DNA of 64,000 nucleotides from Lachnoclostridium sp. An118 (GTDB lineage Bacteria; Bacillota; Clostridia; Lachnospirales; Lachnospiraceae), in contig NZ_NFLQ01000004.1 in NCBI RefSeq assembly GCF_002160985.1, forward strand, positions 186,001 to 250,000, written 5' to 3'. How positions within the stretch are numbered: the stretch's first letter is position 1; the number at the start of each line of letters is the position of its first letter. Both the position numbers and the translations under genes were made by a program. Positions 44,590 through 52,642 of the stretch are shown here, piece after piece. The notes under the pieces are model-generated. The model was not told the origin of the DNA. It ran no database searches and saw nothing but the letters and a program-made list of their open reading frames with translations.

Positions 44590-45394
44590 GGAAGGTTGGA
44601 AGAATTGTCCGTACTGTGGAATTCAGATTTCAGATGTAGAAGAAGCTGTTGAGCGACCAGCAGATACAGAAGAGGAAACAGAGAAGGATTTATTATTCGT
44701 TAAAGCGCTGTTTAAAGCTCATCCGGTTAGAGCTGTTTTATGTATTCCGATCATTTTGTATGTTATCATACGACTGCTTGGCATTGAAATGGATCACATA
44801 TTTACGGGATTTATTCAGTATTTCTTCGAGGCATCTGTCTGTGTGCTGGCAATATATCTCATATATGGGCCTATTAATTATAAAACAGTAAGTGGAAAAG
44901 TTACGACTTCTAAGATTTTATTTGAGATAATAGCAAGTATTATCTTTTGGTACATTTTGGCTTCTGTATTTGTTCCTGGTGGGGATACTGATGCTGAGCC
45001 AACATCTTCATCAGGAACAGCCGTTGTGGAGGAGCAGAAAGATGATCAGAAGCCTTCTGAGCCTGCCGGTGAGATGACATTGGAAGAATATCTGAATAGT
45101 TGTATCAGCGTAACACAGGAAGAACTGAACAGAAACCCGGACACATATATTGGAAAAAATATATTGCTGGAAGGAGATTTCTCTATAGTGGCGGACAGCA
45201 TTATTATTGGGCTTTGGGATGGTCAGGGAGGAGTTGAAGTAAAGTATGATGGCAAATCTGCCTATAATGCAAACGGAGAACAGGTTGGAAATGTGATTTC
45301 GGGTGACTATGGATATGCGGCAGGGATCTATAGAGGAGAAGATCAGTTTGGAACACCATATATGGATGGGGTTATTATTATTCTGGGTGAATAA
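44558..45394 (+). CDS. zinc-ribbon membrane protein
   Basis: About 278 residues starting at GTG 44558, preceded by GGGAG; an ATG at 44540 has no ribosome binding site, and the neighbouring paralogue begins at the same residue (YCxNCGK). The N-terminal zinc ribbon has CKNCGK and CPYCG. Two to three hydrophobic segments (about residues 55-140) follow, then a Ser/Thr/Glu-rich linker and a C-terminal beta-rich domain (from about 165) with MTLEEYLNSCISVTQEEL. Function unknown. It is AT-rich compared with the flanking kilobases. Confidence 0.65.
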   Translation: MYCKNCGKEIEEGWKNCPYCGIQISDVEEAVERPADTEEETEKDLLFVKALFKAHPVRAVLCIPIILYVIIRLLGIEMDHIFTGFIQYFFEASVCVLAIYLIYGPINYKTVSGKVTTSKILFEIIASIIFWYILASVFVPGGDTDAEPTSSSGTAVVEEQKDDQKPSEPAGEMTLEEYLNSCISVTQEELNRNPDTYIGKNILLEGDFSIVADSIIIGLWDGQGGVEVKYDGKSAYNANGEQVGNVISGDYGYAAGIYRGEDQFGTPYMDGVIIILGE

Positions 45395-45408
45395 AGAAAG
45401 GGATTATT

Positions 45409-47211
45409 ATGTACTGTAGAAATTGTGGAAAAGAACTTAAAGAGGAATGGGAGATATGTCCCTATTGTGGAAAAGCCGTAAACCGGTCAAATGATCCGGA
45501 GAAGAACGGCGAGGCGGTCTCTTCAAAGGAGAGTGTACAGACGGGCGAAGAGAAGGCGGACCTGACGTCTGGAAGCAAAAAGGTAACAGGAAGGCTTCTG
45601 ATAAAGATTTTATCATTGGTGGCTGTCGTATGCTTTTTCTGTCCGCTGTATCTGTTCTCCTGTGCGGGAAGGGAACTGTTTACACTGAGCGGATTGGATA
45701 TTACCTTTGGATTTGAATATATGTCGGAAGAAATGGAAGGCATACTTTCATTTGGCGCTCTTTTGCTCCTTCCGCTTATAGCGTTCCTTTTATCTTTCGG
45801 GAAAAAGAATACGGCAGAGGATAGTAAGAAGAGAAATTTAAAGCATTATATCGGCGCGGCCTGCTCATTTGCTGCCGTACTTCTGGCGCTCTACTTCTCA
45901 GCGACGCTCACAGGCAGTGCGGACGGTACGCCGCTGTCTGTCACAGTCGAGTTTGCAATGATCCTGCTCATTATGGCGAACCTCCTGGCAGCAGCGATCG
46001 CTTTCTATCAGATTTTCCTCTGTTCACCCAGGGAGAAAAACGGGAAACAGCTTTCTAAGGCCAGTGTTGGGATAAGGAGCGCTTTAAAGCTTGCAGGGCT
46101 GAGTATCCTTATTGCTGTTATCTGTCTTATCCCCACGGCAGCGACTCCCAGTGTGGATCCAGGGGAATACCTGGAGGAAACGGAGCCTGAGGAGGAGCCT
46201 GCAAACCTGGCAGATGTAGACATGGAGGACATGATCGGGGCTACGATGGAAGAGATGGAGGCATATGGATTTGATGATACAGGAATACTTGAAGATAGTC
46301 CTGTATCAATCGTATACGATGATAACGGAAAGGTCAGTGAGGTCATAATAGAAGGAGATGCAGACGAGGCTCCGTCTTTCCATGGCGTTACAATGGATAT
46401 GGAAAAGGAGGAGGCGGATACTCTTCTTTCAGATACATATGATATATTACAGGACAGCGGAGATGTAGGATTTTCCAGGGTAAAATCTGAGACAAGAGAG
46501 TGCGTTACATGCGCATTGGAAGAAGGACTGGTAAAGCTGATAGAATACCGGACACTGACAGAGGAAGAGTATGCAGAAATGCAGGACGAGATCAATGCCT
46601 CCCTCTACATCTTTCCGGACAGCGATAAGCGCTATCTGACAGAAGACGAGGTGAGAGCCCTTGACGCCCACCAGCTTCTGCTTGGAAGAAACGAGATATT
46701 TGCCAGACACGGAAGAATGTTCGATATGCAGGAGCTTGCGGATTACTTTAACAGCCAGCCCTGGTATAACGGAACAATCCCTGCGGATCAGTTTGACTCG
46801 TCTGTCCTCAATGATCACGAACGCGCCAATGCAGACCTCATTAAGAGGATTGAGGATGAGAAAAACGGGACAGGCAGTGCTGCATTCGCAGGAAAGATGG
46901 GTGTGTACTGCAGCACAACTCAGCCGGGAGGAATAGAAACTGGAAGAGTGGAGGTGACAGATCTTGGAAATGGGTCTGTCCAGGTTGACCTGGGATGGCT
47001 GGGCGGAGCTGTCCTGCTGTCAGAGACAGCGCAGGTCCTTGACAGCAGCACCGCGGAATTTACGACATATGGAATTACTGTAACTTTGATATGGTCAGGA
47101 GATAGTAACCTGACTATGATTAGAAACGGCGGAAGCCTTGGCGACTCTTATCTTGACGAGATAACGGGTGGACTGAATTTTGTATGGGCGGCAGAATTTA
47201 ATCAGAGATGA
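45409..47211 (+). CDS. zinc-ribbon membrane protein with YARHG domain
   Basis: 600 residues. Zinc ribbon CRNCGK/CPYCGK at the start, then four or five membrane helices (residues 65-240), an acidic region, and a YARHG domain near residues 404-480 with ALDAHQLLLGRNEIFARHG and FNSQPWYNGTI. YARHG domains are extracellular modules common in gut Firmicutes. It lies 14 bases after the paralogous zinc-ribbon gene and is probably cotranscribed. Role unknown; both may form one envelope complex. Confidence 0.8.
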   Translation: MYCRNCGKELKEEWEICPYCGKAVNRSNDPEKNGEAVSSKESVQTGEEKADLTSGSKKVTGRLLIKILSLVAVVCFFCPLYLFSCAGRELFTLSGLDITFGFEYMSEEMEGILSFGALLLLPLIAFLLSFGKKNTAEDSKKRNLKHYIGAACSFAAVLLALYFSATLTGSADGTPLSVTVEFAMILLIMANLLAAAIAFYQIFLCSPREKNGKQLSKASVGIRSALKLAGLSILIAVICLIPTAATPSVDPGEYLEETEPEEEPANLADVDMEDMIGATMEEMEAYGFDDTGILEDSPVSIVYDDNGKVSEVIIEGDADEAPSFHGVTMDMEKEEADTLLSDTYDILQDSGDVGFSRVKSETRECVTCALEEGLVKLIEYRTLTEEEYAEMQDEINASLYIFPDSDKRYLTEDEVRALDAHQLLLGRNEIFARHGRMFDMQELADYFNSQPWYNGTIPADQFDSSVLNDHERANADLIKRIEDEKNGTGSAAFAGKMGVYCSTTQPGGIETGRVEVTDLGNGSVQVDLGWLGGAVLLSETAQVLDSSTAEFTTYGITVTLIWSGDSNLTMIRNGGSLGDSYLDEITGGLNFVWAAEFNQR

Positions 47212-47315
47212 CGGATGATGGTATAGCGGCGCAGGAAAAAGGATGGTAAAATAGCAGAAAACGAAGTATAATGATTAAAACAGAGTAGTTCCAGCATCAT
47301 AAAGAAGGTGATAGC

Positions 47316-47651
47316 ATGACGGAGAAAAAGATCAGAGAAGTTCTGGATAAATTTGCAGAGGAAGCAAAAAAGATATATGGGACAAAACTGGAAAGTCTTA
47401 TATTATATGGCTCATGTGCACGAGGTGATTTTGAAAATGACAGTGATATAGATATTTTGATCCTGTTGAATGTTCCCTTAGAGAGTATCAATTCTGAAAG
47501 AAAACGTATTCTGGATATATCTGATAAACTTGACCTGGAGTATGATGTTGTATTAGCTCCTGTGGTCCAGAATTATGAACTGTATCAAAAATATATTTCA
47601 GTATCGGTATTCTATCAAAATGTGGAAAGAGAGGGTGTGAAGATTGCCTGA
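47316..47651 (+). CDS. MNT-type nucleotidyltransferase, putative antitoxin
   Basis: 111 residues. The minimal nucleotidyltransferase motif is GSCARGDFENDSDIDIL near residues 36-52, with a third acidic residue in LEYDVVLA. It overlaps the HEPN gene by 8 bases. In characterised HEPN/MNT pairs the MNT protein neutralises the HEPN toxin by adding nucleotides to it. That role here is inferred from pairing. Confidence 0.88.
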   Translation: MTEKKIREVLDKFAEEAKKIYGTKLESLILYGSCARGDFENDSDIDILILLNVPLESINSERKRILDISDKLDLEYDVVLAPVVQNYELYQKYISVSVFYQNVEREGVKIA

Positions 47652-48051
47652 TCACAATTCTTTACAGAAGGATTATGCAAAATATCGAATAGAGCGCGCA
47701 AGAGAAGATCTGGAGGCGGCTCATTTGCTTTATGATGCAGGCAATTACAGGATTGCAAATAACCGCGCCTATTATGCTATATTTCATGCTATGAGAGCAG
47801 TTCTTGTCTTTGATAATTTTGACTCCAGCAAGCACAGTGGGGTGATCGCGGAATTTAGACGAAGGTATATCAAAGAAGGCATATTTCCTATTGAGATATC
47901 AAAGATGATAGGTTCCGCATTTACAATCCGTAATGCTTCGGATTACGATGATATGTTTATTGCAAGTAAAAGTGAAACGGAAGAGCAGATAAACAACGCG
48001 GAATATGTATACAGAATTCTGTCAGAATATATCAGCCGTCAAACCATCTAG
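47644..48051 (+). CDS. HEPN-domain protein, putative toxin partner
   Basis: 135 residues, all helical. ARNRAYYAIFHA-like segment (NRAYYAIFHAMRAVL) and RNASDYDDMF match the HEPN fold. The R-x4-H RNase motif of HepT toxins is not clear, since the equivalent position reads RNASDY, so RNase activity is doubtful. Start is TTG 47644 after AGAGGGTG, inside the MNT gene end. A terminator follows. Confidence 0.85.
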   Translation: MPDHNSLQKDYAKYRIERAREDLEAAHLLYDAGNYRIANNRAYYAIFHAMRAVLVFDNFDSSKHSGVIAEFRRRYIKEGIFPIEISKMIGSAFTIRNASDYDDMFIASKSETEEQINNAEYVYRILSEYISRQTI

Positions 48052-48070
48052 AAAAATATATTGAATAATG

Positions 48071-48100
48071 GCACAGGGAAGGAACTCTCTGTGCTTTTTT
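48071..48100 (+). terminator. terminator of MNT/HEPN operon
   Basis: GCACAGGGA pairs with TCTCTGTGC (one G-U), followed by TTTTTT. A further hairpin ATGCCGGG/CCCGGCAT lies at 48157-48189. Confidence 0.8.
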
Positions 48101-48403
48101 AGTGTGATCTGCTGAAAAAATACAGATACACCAGAAAAACCCCCTAAAACGGGAGGATGCCGGGTGACCGATTTCTCAGTCCCCGGCATGTATTATGAAA
48201 AAGTTTATTCCAATAGTATTTCTACTACGAAGCGTCTTGATTTATTTGATGGTTTTAGTATAAGGCAGAGCTGTGAAGAAATGGTGTTCAAGAAATGAAA
48301 CTTTTTTAAATGATAAATGAACAAATTATGAACGAAGGAAATTTTACGTAGATTTTACAAGACCTTGATCTTGAGAAAAGGAAAGAACGATATACTGTAG
48401 GTA
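48101..48403. other. intergenic region before structured RNA
   Basis: About 300 AT-rich bases with no convincing gene. Contents: the ATGCCGGG/CCCGGCAT hairpin (48157-48189) and a TATACT -10-like element at 48391-48396 placed to start transcription at about 48403. Confidence 0.4.
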
Positions 48404-48601
48404 AAGCAATGTTGGGGCAAAAGCCCCCGGCTACGATGCCTGCGGATTGTTCCGTGCTGCGCACTCTCACAATCCTACCCGATATTCGCATATCGTGGGA
48501 TATACATCCCACTTTTATGCTCATATCGGGGCGGGTCCCAAGGTCTTTCACCCACTTATGAGCAAGCTCATGTGGGCTTAGACCTTTTGCCCCTGGCATC
48601 G
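48404..48601 (+). ncRNA. candidate structured RNA of unknown class
   Basis: About 200 bases with many perfect complementarities. Closing stem: GGGGCAAAAG (48414-48423) with CTTTTGCCCC (48584-48593). Inside: GGATTGT/ACAATCC (48444-48450, 48469-48475) enclosing GTGC/GCAC; CCCGATAT/ATATCGGG (48478-48485, 48523-48530) enclosing GTGGGAT/ATCCCAC; AAGGTCT/AGACCTT (48540-48546, 48580-48586) enclosing CCCAC/GTGGG and ATGAGC/GCTCAT. CGATGCC (48434-48440) can pair with GGCATCG (48595-48601), crossing the closing stem as a pseudoknot. I know no named family with this layout. It ends 29 bases before the PhoH gene. Strand is inferred from a -10 element. It could instead be a dispersed palindromic repeat. 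Confidence 0.6.
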
Positions 48602-48630
48602 ATAAATATGATCCGGAAAGGGGATACTCT

Positions 48631-50004
48631 ATGGTAAAGATCTATGTGCTTGATACGAATGTCCTGATCCAGGCGCCCTATGCAGCCGAGTGCTTTGAGG
48701 ACAACCAGGTGGTGCTGCCCATGGCTGTGCTGGAGGAGCTTGACCATCTGAAGAAAGCGGAGGGGGAGAGAGGCGTGAGCGCCAGGCGGGCTATCCGGTT
48801 CCTGGAGCAGCTCCGCCACAGGGGAGACCTGCTCGCCGGTGTACCGCTTCCCGGAGGGGGAAGCTGCCGGGTGGAGAGGAACTATGTGGATGTGAAGCTT
48901 CCGCCTGAGCTGTCCGAGGAGGTCATGGACAACCGGATACTGAAGGTATGCTTGGGCCTTAAGAACACCCGCGAGGAGCAGGTGGTACTTGTGACCAAGG
49001 ACATCCTTCTTCGCATTAAGGCGCAGATCCTTGGGATATCCGCCGAGGACTTTACGACGGAGCAGGTGTTTGACAACGAAAACCAGTACAAGGGCAGGAT
49101 CGAGGTGTACGTGCCTGAGGAGATCTTCAAGGATTTTAAGAAAAAGGGCATCCCGGCCCAGTGCGTGTACGTGACGGACGGGGAGGGAAACCGGTTTGCG
49201 CCGGAGCTCACAGAAAACCAGTTTGTCATACTGCGGGCGGACCAGTCCGTGAAAAAGACACATCTGGGAAGAGTGGAAAGCGGAGTCATCCGGAAGCTGG
49301 AGTACAAAAAGAGCGCACCCTACGGCATCCATCCGAGGAACGCGGGGCAGTATTTTCTCCAGGAGGCCCTCATGCAGCCGGCAAAGACGGCGCCTCTTGT
49401 CATCGTCAAGGGCATGGCGGGCACCAGCAAGACCTTCTACTCCCTGGCAGTGGGGCTTGAGAAGGTGCTGAACAATCCCACAGGGGAGTACAGGCGGATA
49501 CTGGTGTGCAGGCCCAATGCGCAGTTCGACTCGGATATCGGCTTTCTGCCGGGGGATGAGCAGGAGAAGATTTCACCGCTGATGCGGCCCATCATCGACA
49601 ACCTGGAGCAGCTGATCGACTCCAACGAGGAGGAGCGGTACGCGGATGAGGATGAGCTGAAGGGGAAGATAGAGGAAATCTTTGCCAGAGGTCTGATACA
49701 GACAGAGGCCATGAATTATATCAGAGGCCGGTCCATCATCAAGACCTACCTTATCATAGATGAGGCCCAGAACATGACGCCCAACCAGATAAAGGGCATC
49801 ATCACCAGGGCGGGGAAGGATACCAAGATCATCCTCCTGGGCGACCCGGACCAGATAGACCGGCCCTTCCTGGACGAGAGGACCAACGGTCTCAGCTACG
49901 CCTCGGAGCACATGAAGGGCAGTCCCTTGTGCTGGCAGGTGACCATGACGGCGGAGGAGTGCGAGAGGTCCGAGCTGGCCATGGACGCCATCCGGCGATT
50001 GTAA
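48631..50004 (+). CDS. PIN-PhoH family ATPase/ribonuclease
   Basis: 457 residues: an N-terminal PIN RNase domain (YVLDTNVLIQAP, EELDHLK; residues 1-150) and a C-terminal PhoH ATPase domain with Walker A GMAGTSKTFYS near residue 262 and Walker B YLIIDEAQNMTP near 372, then LLGDPDQID. This YlaK-type fusion is thought to unwind and cut RNA. GGAAAGGGG precedes the ATG. The structured RNA lies directly upstream and may be part of the leader. Confidence 0.93.
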   Translation: MVKIYVLDTNVLIQAPYAAECFEDNQVVLPMAVLEELDHLKKAEGERGVSARRAIRFLEQLRHRGDLLAGVPLPGGGSCRVERNYVDVKLPPELSEEVMDNRILKVCLGLKNTREEQVVLVTKDILLRIKAQILGISAEDFTTEQVFDNENQYKGRIEVYVPEEIFKDFKKKGIPAQCVYVTDGEGNRFAPELTENQFVILRADQSVKKTHLGRVESGVIRKLEYKKSAPYGIHPRNAGQYFLQEALMQPAKTAPLVIVKGMAGTSKTFYSLAVGLEKVLNNPTGEYRRILVCRPNAQFDSDIGFLPGDEQEKISPLMRPIIDNLEQLIDSNEEERYADEDELKGKIEEIFARGLIQTEAMNYIRGRSIIKTYLIIDEAQNMTPNQIKGIITRAGKDTKIILLGDPDQIDRPFLDERTNGLSYASEHMKGSPLCWQVTMTAEECERSELAMDAIRRL

Positions 50005-50033
50005 GATACATAGAAATATTGGAGGAAAAGAGT

Positions 50034-50696
50034 TTGTCAGTCACATATAAACAGATCAGGAGTGATGAGGAGATAGGTCTCCTGATAGAGCAGGGAAACG
50101 GGATACTCAATGAGCTGGGATACACGGAGCATTCCAGGAAACACGCCGCTAAGGTGGCGGACACGGCGGGAAAGATATTAAAGGAGCTGGGCTATGGGAA
50201 GCACAAGATCGAGCTTGGCCGCATCGCGGGATATATGCACGACATCGGAAACAGCGTGAACCGGCATGACCATCCCCACAGCGGGGCGGTGCTTGCCTAC
50301 CAGATATTAAAGGAAAGACAGATGCCCCTGGGGGACGCCATGACTGTGATGACAGCCATCGGCCACCACGATGAGGACACGGGGGCAGCGGTGGACGAGG
50401 TATCCGCGGCCCTGATCCTGGCGGACAAGACAGATGTGCGGAGGAATCGGGTGCAGAACCCGGTTCCCGCAAATTTTGACATTCACGACAGAGTGAACTA
50501 TGCGGCTCTGTCTTCCGCACTGACGATAGATAAGGAAAAGAGAGTGATACGCATGGAGATCGAGCTGGACGATACCATGTGCACGGTGATGGATTACTTT
50601 GAGATATTTCTCCAGCGGATGATCATGTGCAGGAGGGCGGCGGAGCGGCTGGGATGCAAGTTCAAGCTGGTGGCCAACGGGAGCAAGCTGTGCTGA
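50034..50696 (+). CDS. HD-domain phosphohydrolase
   Basis: About 220 residues. The HD-fold metal ligands appear as EHSRKHAAKVA, GYMHDIGN, HPHSGAVLAY and IGHHDED. The start is TTG 50034, fixed by GGAGGA 8 bases upstream, with no ATG available. Function could be nucleotide or phosphate-ester hydrolysis. It follows the PhoH gene by 29 bases and is probably in the same transcript. Confidence 0.85.
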   Translation: MSVTYKQIRSDEEIGLLIEQGNGILNELGYTEHSRKHAAKVADTAGKILKELGYGKHKIELGRIAGYMHDIGNSVNRHDHPHSGAVLAYQILKERQMPLGDAMTVMTAIGHHDEDTGAAVDEVSAALILADKTDVRRNRVQNPVPANFDIHDRVNYAALSSALTIDKEKRVIRMEIELDDTMCTVMDYFEIFLQRMIMCRRAAERLGCKFKLVANGSKLC

Positions 50697-50793
50697 TTGT
50701 ATTTTTTTTCGTACAATCCGAAGATTGAGAAAAATATAACAAAAGGCGGACGGAGGGGCGGCATCCGGCGAGCCGGAAAAGGGAAGTAAAATC

Positions 50794-50806
50794 GTAGAGT
50801 TTCTAC
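50794..50806. promoter_or_regulatory. palindrome GTAGA-GTT-TCTAC, probable RpiR operator
   Basis: A 13-bp palindrome 19 bases upstream of the rpiR-type gene. The same half-sites with another 3-base centre recur at 51700-51712 before the phosphonate genes. Confidence 0.6.
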
Positions 50807-50824
50807 AGAGAGGAAAAAAGAAAA

Positions 50825-51703
50825 ATGATGAGACAGAAGATACAGAACATCTATGCTGCTCTGCGGCCGTCAGAGCGCAAGGTGGCCGACTATATCCTAT
50901 CCTATCAGGGAAAGGCGGGGGAGCTCCTCATCGAGGAGCTGGCGCGGGAGGCAAAGGTCAGCCAGCCCACGGTGGTGCGCTTTGCCAAGGCCGTGGGCTA
51001 CAAGAGCTTCAGGGAGTTCAAATACGCCATGATGCAGGAGGAGATGCGGGAGAGGACAGAGGGAAGAGAGGAGGAGCTTGGGCTGTACGGCTTCCGCCTT
51101 TCAAGCAAGGACAGGCTGGAGGAGATACCGGGCAAGATCGTCACCACCTCCATCCAGATGCTGGAGGAGACGCTCAAGAGCATCCGCAAAAAGGAGTTTG
51201 AGCGGGCGGTTGACGCCATCCTGGCAGCGGACAACATTGTGATATACGGTGTGGAGAACTCCCTGTGCACAGTCAACGACCTGCTCACCAAGCTCACCTA
51301 CCTGGGGCTGAACTGCAGGACCTACACGGATTACTATCTGCAGAATGTGAGCGCGGGCAATCTGACCAAGAAGGACCTGGCTATCGGGGTCTCCTACTCC
51401 GGATATTCCAGGAACACGGTGGAGGTGATGCGGGCGGCAAAGAAGGCGGGAGCCAGGACGCTGGTGCTGACCAATTTCGAGAACGCCCTTATCGCCAAGT
51501 ATGCGGACATCCTGCTCTGTGCCAGCCACAGACAGTTCTTCTACGGGGATACGATCTTCTCCCGGATATCCCAGCTGGCGCTGGTGGATATGCTCTATGC
51601 GGGAGCGCTGAACCGGAACTATCCGGTCCTTTCCAAAAAGCTGAAAAAGACAAACGAGATCGTGACCCGGAGGGCGTACAGTGAAGAGGAAGAGGATTTG
51701 TAG
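50825..51703 (+). CDS. RpiR/MurR-family transcriptional regulator
   Basis: 292 residues: an N-terminal HTH_6 domain (LRPSERKVADYIL, KVSQPTVVRFAKAVGY; residues 10-75) and a C-terminal SIS sugar-phosphate-binding domain (residues 125-260, with GVSYSGYSRNTVEVM). Such regulators sense phosphosugars or other phosphorylated metabolites. Given its place next to 2-aminoethylphosphonate genes and the two matching palindromes, it likely controls that operon and itself. Confidence 0.9.
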   Translation: MMRQKIQNIYAALRPSERKVADYILSYQGKAGELLIEELAREAKVSQPTVVRFAKAVGYKSFREFKYAMMQEEMRERTEGREEELGLYGFRLSSKDRLEEIPGKIVTTSIQMLEETLKSIRKKEFERAVDAILAADNIVIYGVENSLCTVNDLLTKLTYLGLNCRTYTDYYLQNVSAGNLTKKDLAIGVSYSGYSRNTVEVMRAAKKAGARTLVLTNFENALIAKYADILLCASHRQFFYGDTIFSRISQLALVDMLYAGALNRNYPVLSKKLKKTNEIVTRRAYSEEEEDL

Positions 51704-51726
51704 AAAATCTACAAGCCTCTTTTTTG
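51698..51726 (+). promoter_or_regulatory. second GTAGA-N3-TCTAC palindrome, operator and possible terminator
   Basis: TTGTAGAAAATCTACAA (51698-51714) overlaps the regulator stop codon and is followed by GCCTCTTTTTT, so it may both bind the RpiR protein and terminate its mRNA. The phosphonate operon promoter lies about 50 bases downstream. Confidence 0.55.
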
Positions 51727-51765
51727 GTTTTACATTCCCTTAACAAAGAGTTCACTCTGATTTGA

Positions 51766-51795
51766 TTGAAGGTGAAAAATGGGAGAACATATAAT
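51766..51795 (+). promoter_or_regulatory. promoter of phosphonate operon
   Basis: TTGAAG (51766-51771), 18 bp spacer, TATAAT (51790-51795). A TTCAC/GTGAA repeat overlaps the -35 region. Confidence 0.65.
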
Positions 51796-51875
51796 ATGGG
51801 CGTGACATGAACGAAACCAGAGGACACCGGCACGAAAGAACAGGCGCCGCGGGAGAAGAAAGGAGTTTCAAGATC

Positions 51876-52631
51876 ATGCTGGAACTGAAGAACATTAAGA
51901 AGTCATTTGACGGAAAGACCATACTGAACGACATCAGCCTGGATGTGCAGGACGGAGAGATCATTTCTATATTAGGGCCCTCCGGAAGCGGAAAGACTAC
52001 CCTTCTGAACCTGATACTGGGCATCACGGAGGTGGATGGCGGAAAGCTCATCTACAACGGGGAGGATATGACAAATGTTCCTATGGAGCAGAGAGGATTT
52101 AACATCGTGTTCCAGGACTACGCCCTGTTCCCCAACCTGAACGCCTATCAGAATATTACATACGGACTGAAGAACAAGCCGGGGATCTCCACTCAGGAAG
52201 AGGTGGATGACCTGATCGAGCTCCTCGGACTGAAGGAGCATCTGGACAAGAAGATAGAACAGCTCTCCGGAGGACAGAAACAGAGGGTGGCTCTGGCCCG
52301 TACGATGGTCATGAAGCCGAAGATCCTCCTCTTGGATGAGCCCTTAAGCGCCCTGGACGGCGTGATCAAGGAGTCCATCAAGGACAGGATCAAGACCATC
52401 GCAAGAGAGTATCATCTGACGACCATCATCGTGACCCATGACCCCGAGGAGGCCCTGACTCTGTCTGACCGTGTCCTCATTATAAATGAAGGAAAGATTT
52501 CCCAGTACGGAAAGCCGGAGGAGATCATCAACAGGCCCAGCAATCCGTTTATAAAGGAATTTATCTTAAATCAGCTCGAGATCAAGAGAACCAACATCTT
52601 CACCCTGTTCCAGTGTGAAGCGACAGCATAG
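51876..52631 (+). CDS. 2-aminoethylphosphonate ABC importer ATPase
   Basis: About 251 residues. Walker A GPSGSGKTTLL, signature LSGGQKQRVALARTMV, Walker B ILLLDEPLSALD, switch His in VTHDPEEA: the Fbp/Pot-type importer ATPase. ATG 51876 follows AGGAG. Its assignment to 2-aminoethylphosphonate rests on the downstream phnW and phnX. Confidence 0.88.
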   Translation: MLELKNIKKSFDGKTILNDISLDVQDGEIISILGPSGSGKTTLLNLILGITEVDGGKLIYNGEDMTNVPMEQRGFNIVFQDYALFPNLNAYQNITYGLKNKPGISTQEEVDDLIELLGLKEHLDKKIEQLSGGQKQRVALARTMVMKPKILLLDEPLSALDGVIKESIKDRIKTIAREYHLTTIIVTHDPEEALTLSDRVLIINEGKISQYGKPEEIINRPSNPFIKEFILNQLEIKRTNIFTLFQCEATA

Positions 52632-52642
52632 AGGGCGGACAG

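Noticed and set aside
48306-48599. 97-codon minus-strand frame across the structured RNA
   Set aside because: It spans the palindromic arms and has no ribosome binding site; its sequence follows from the stems, not from selection as protein.
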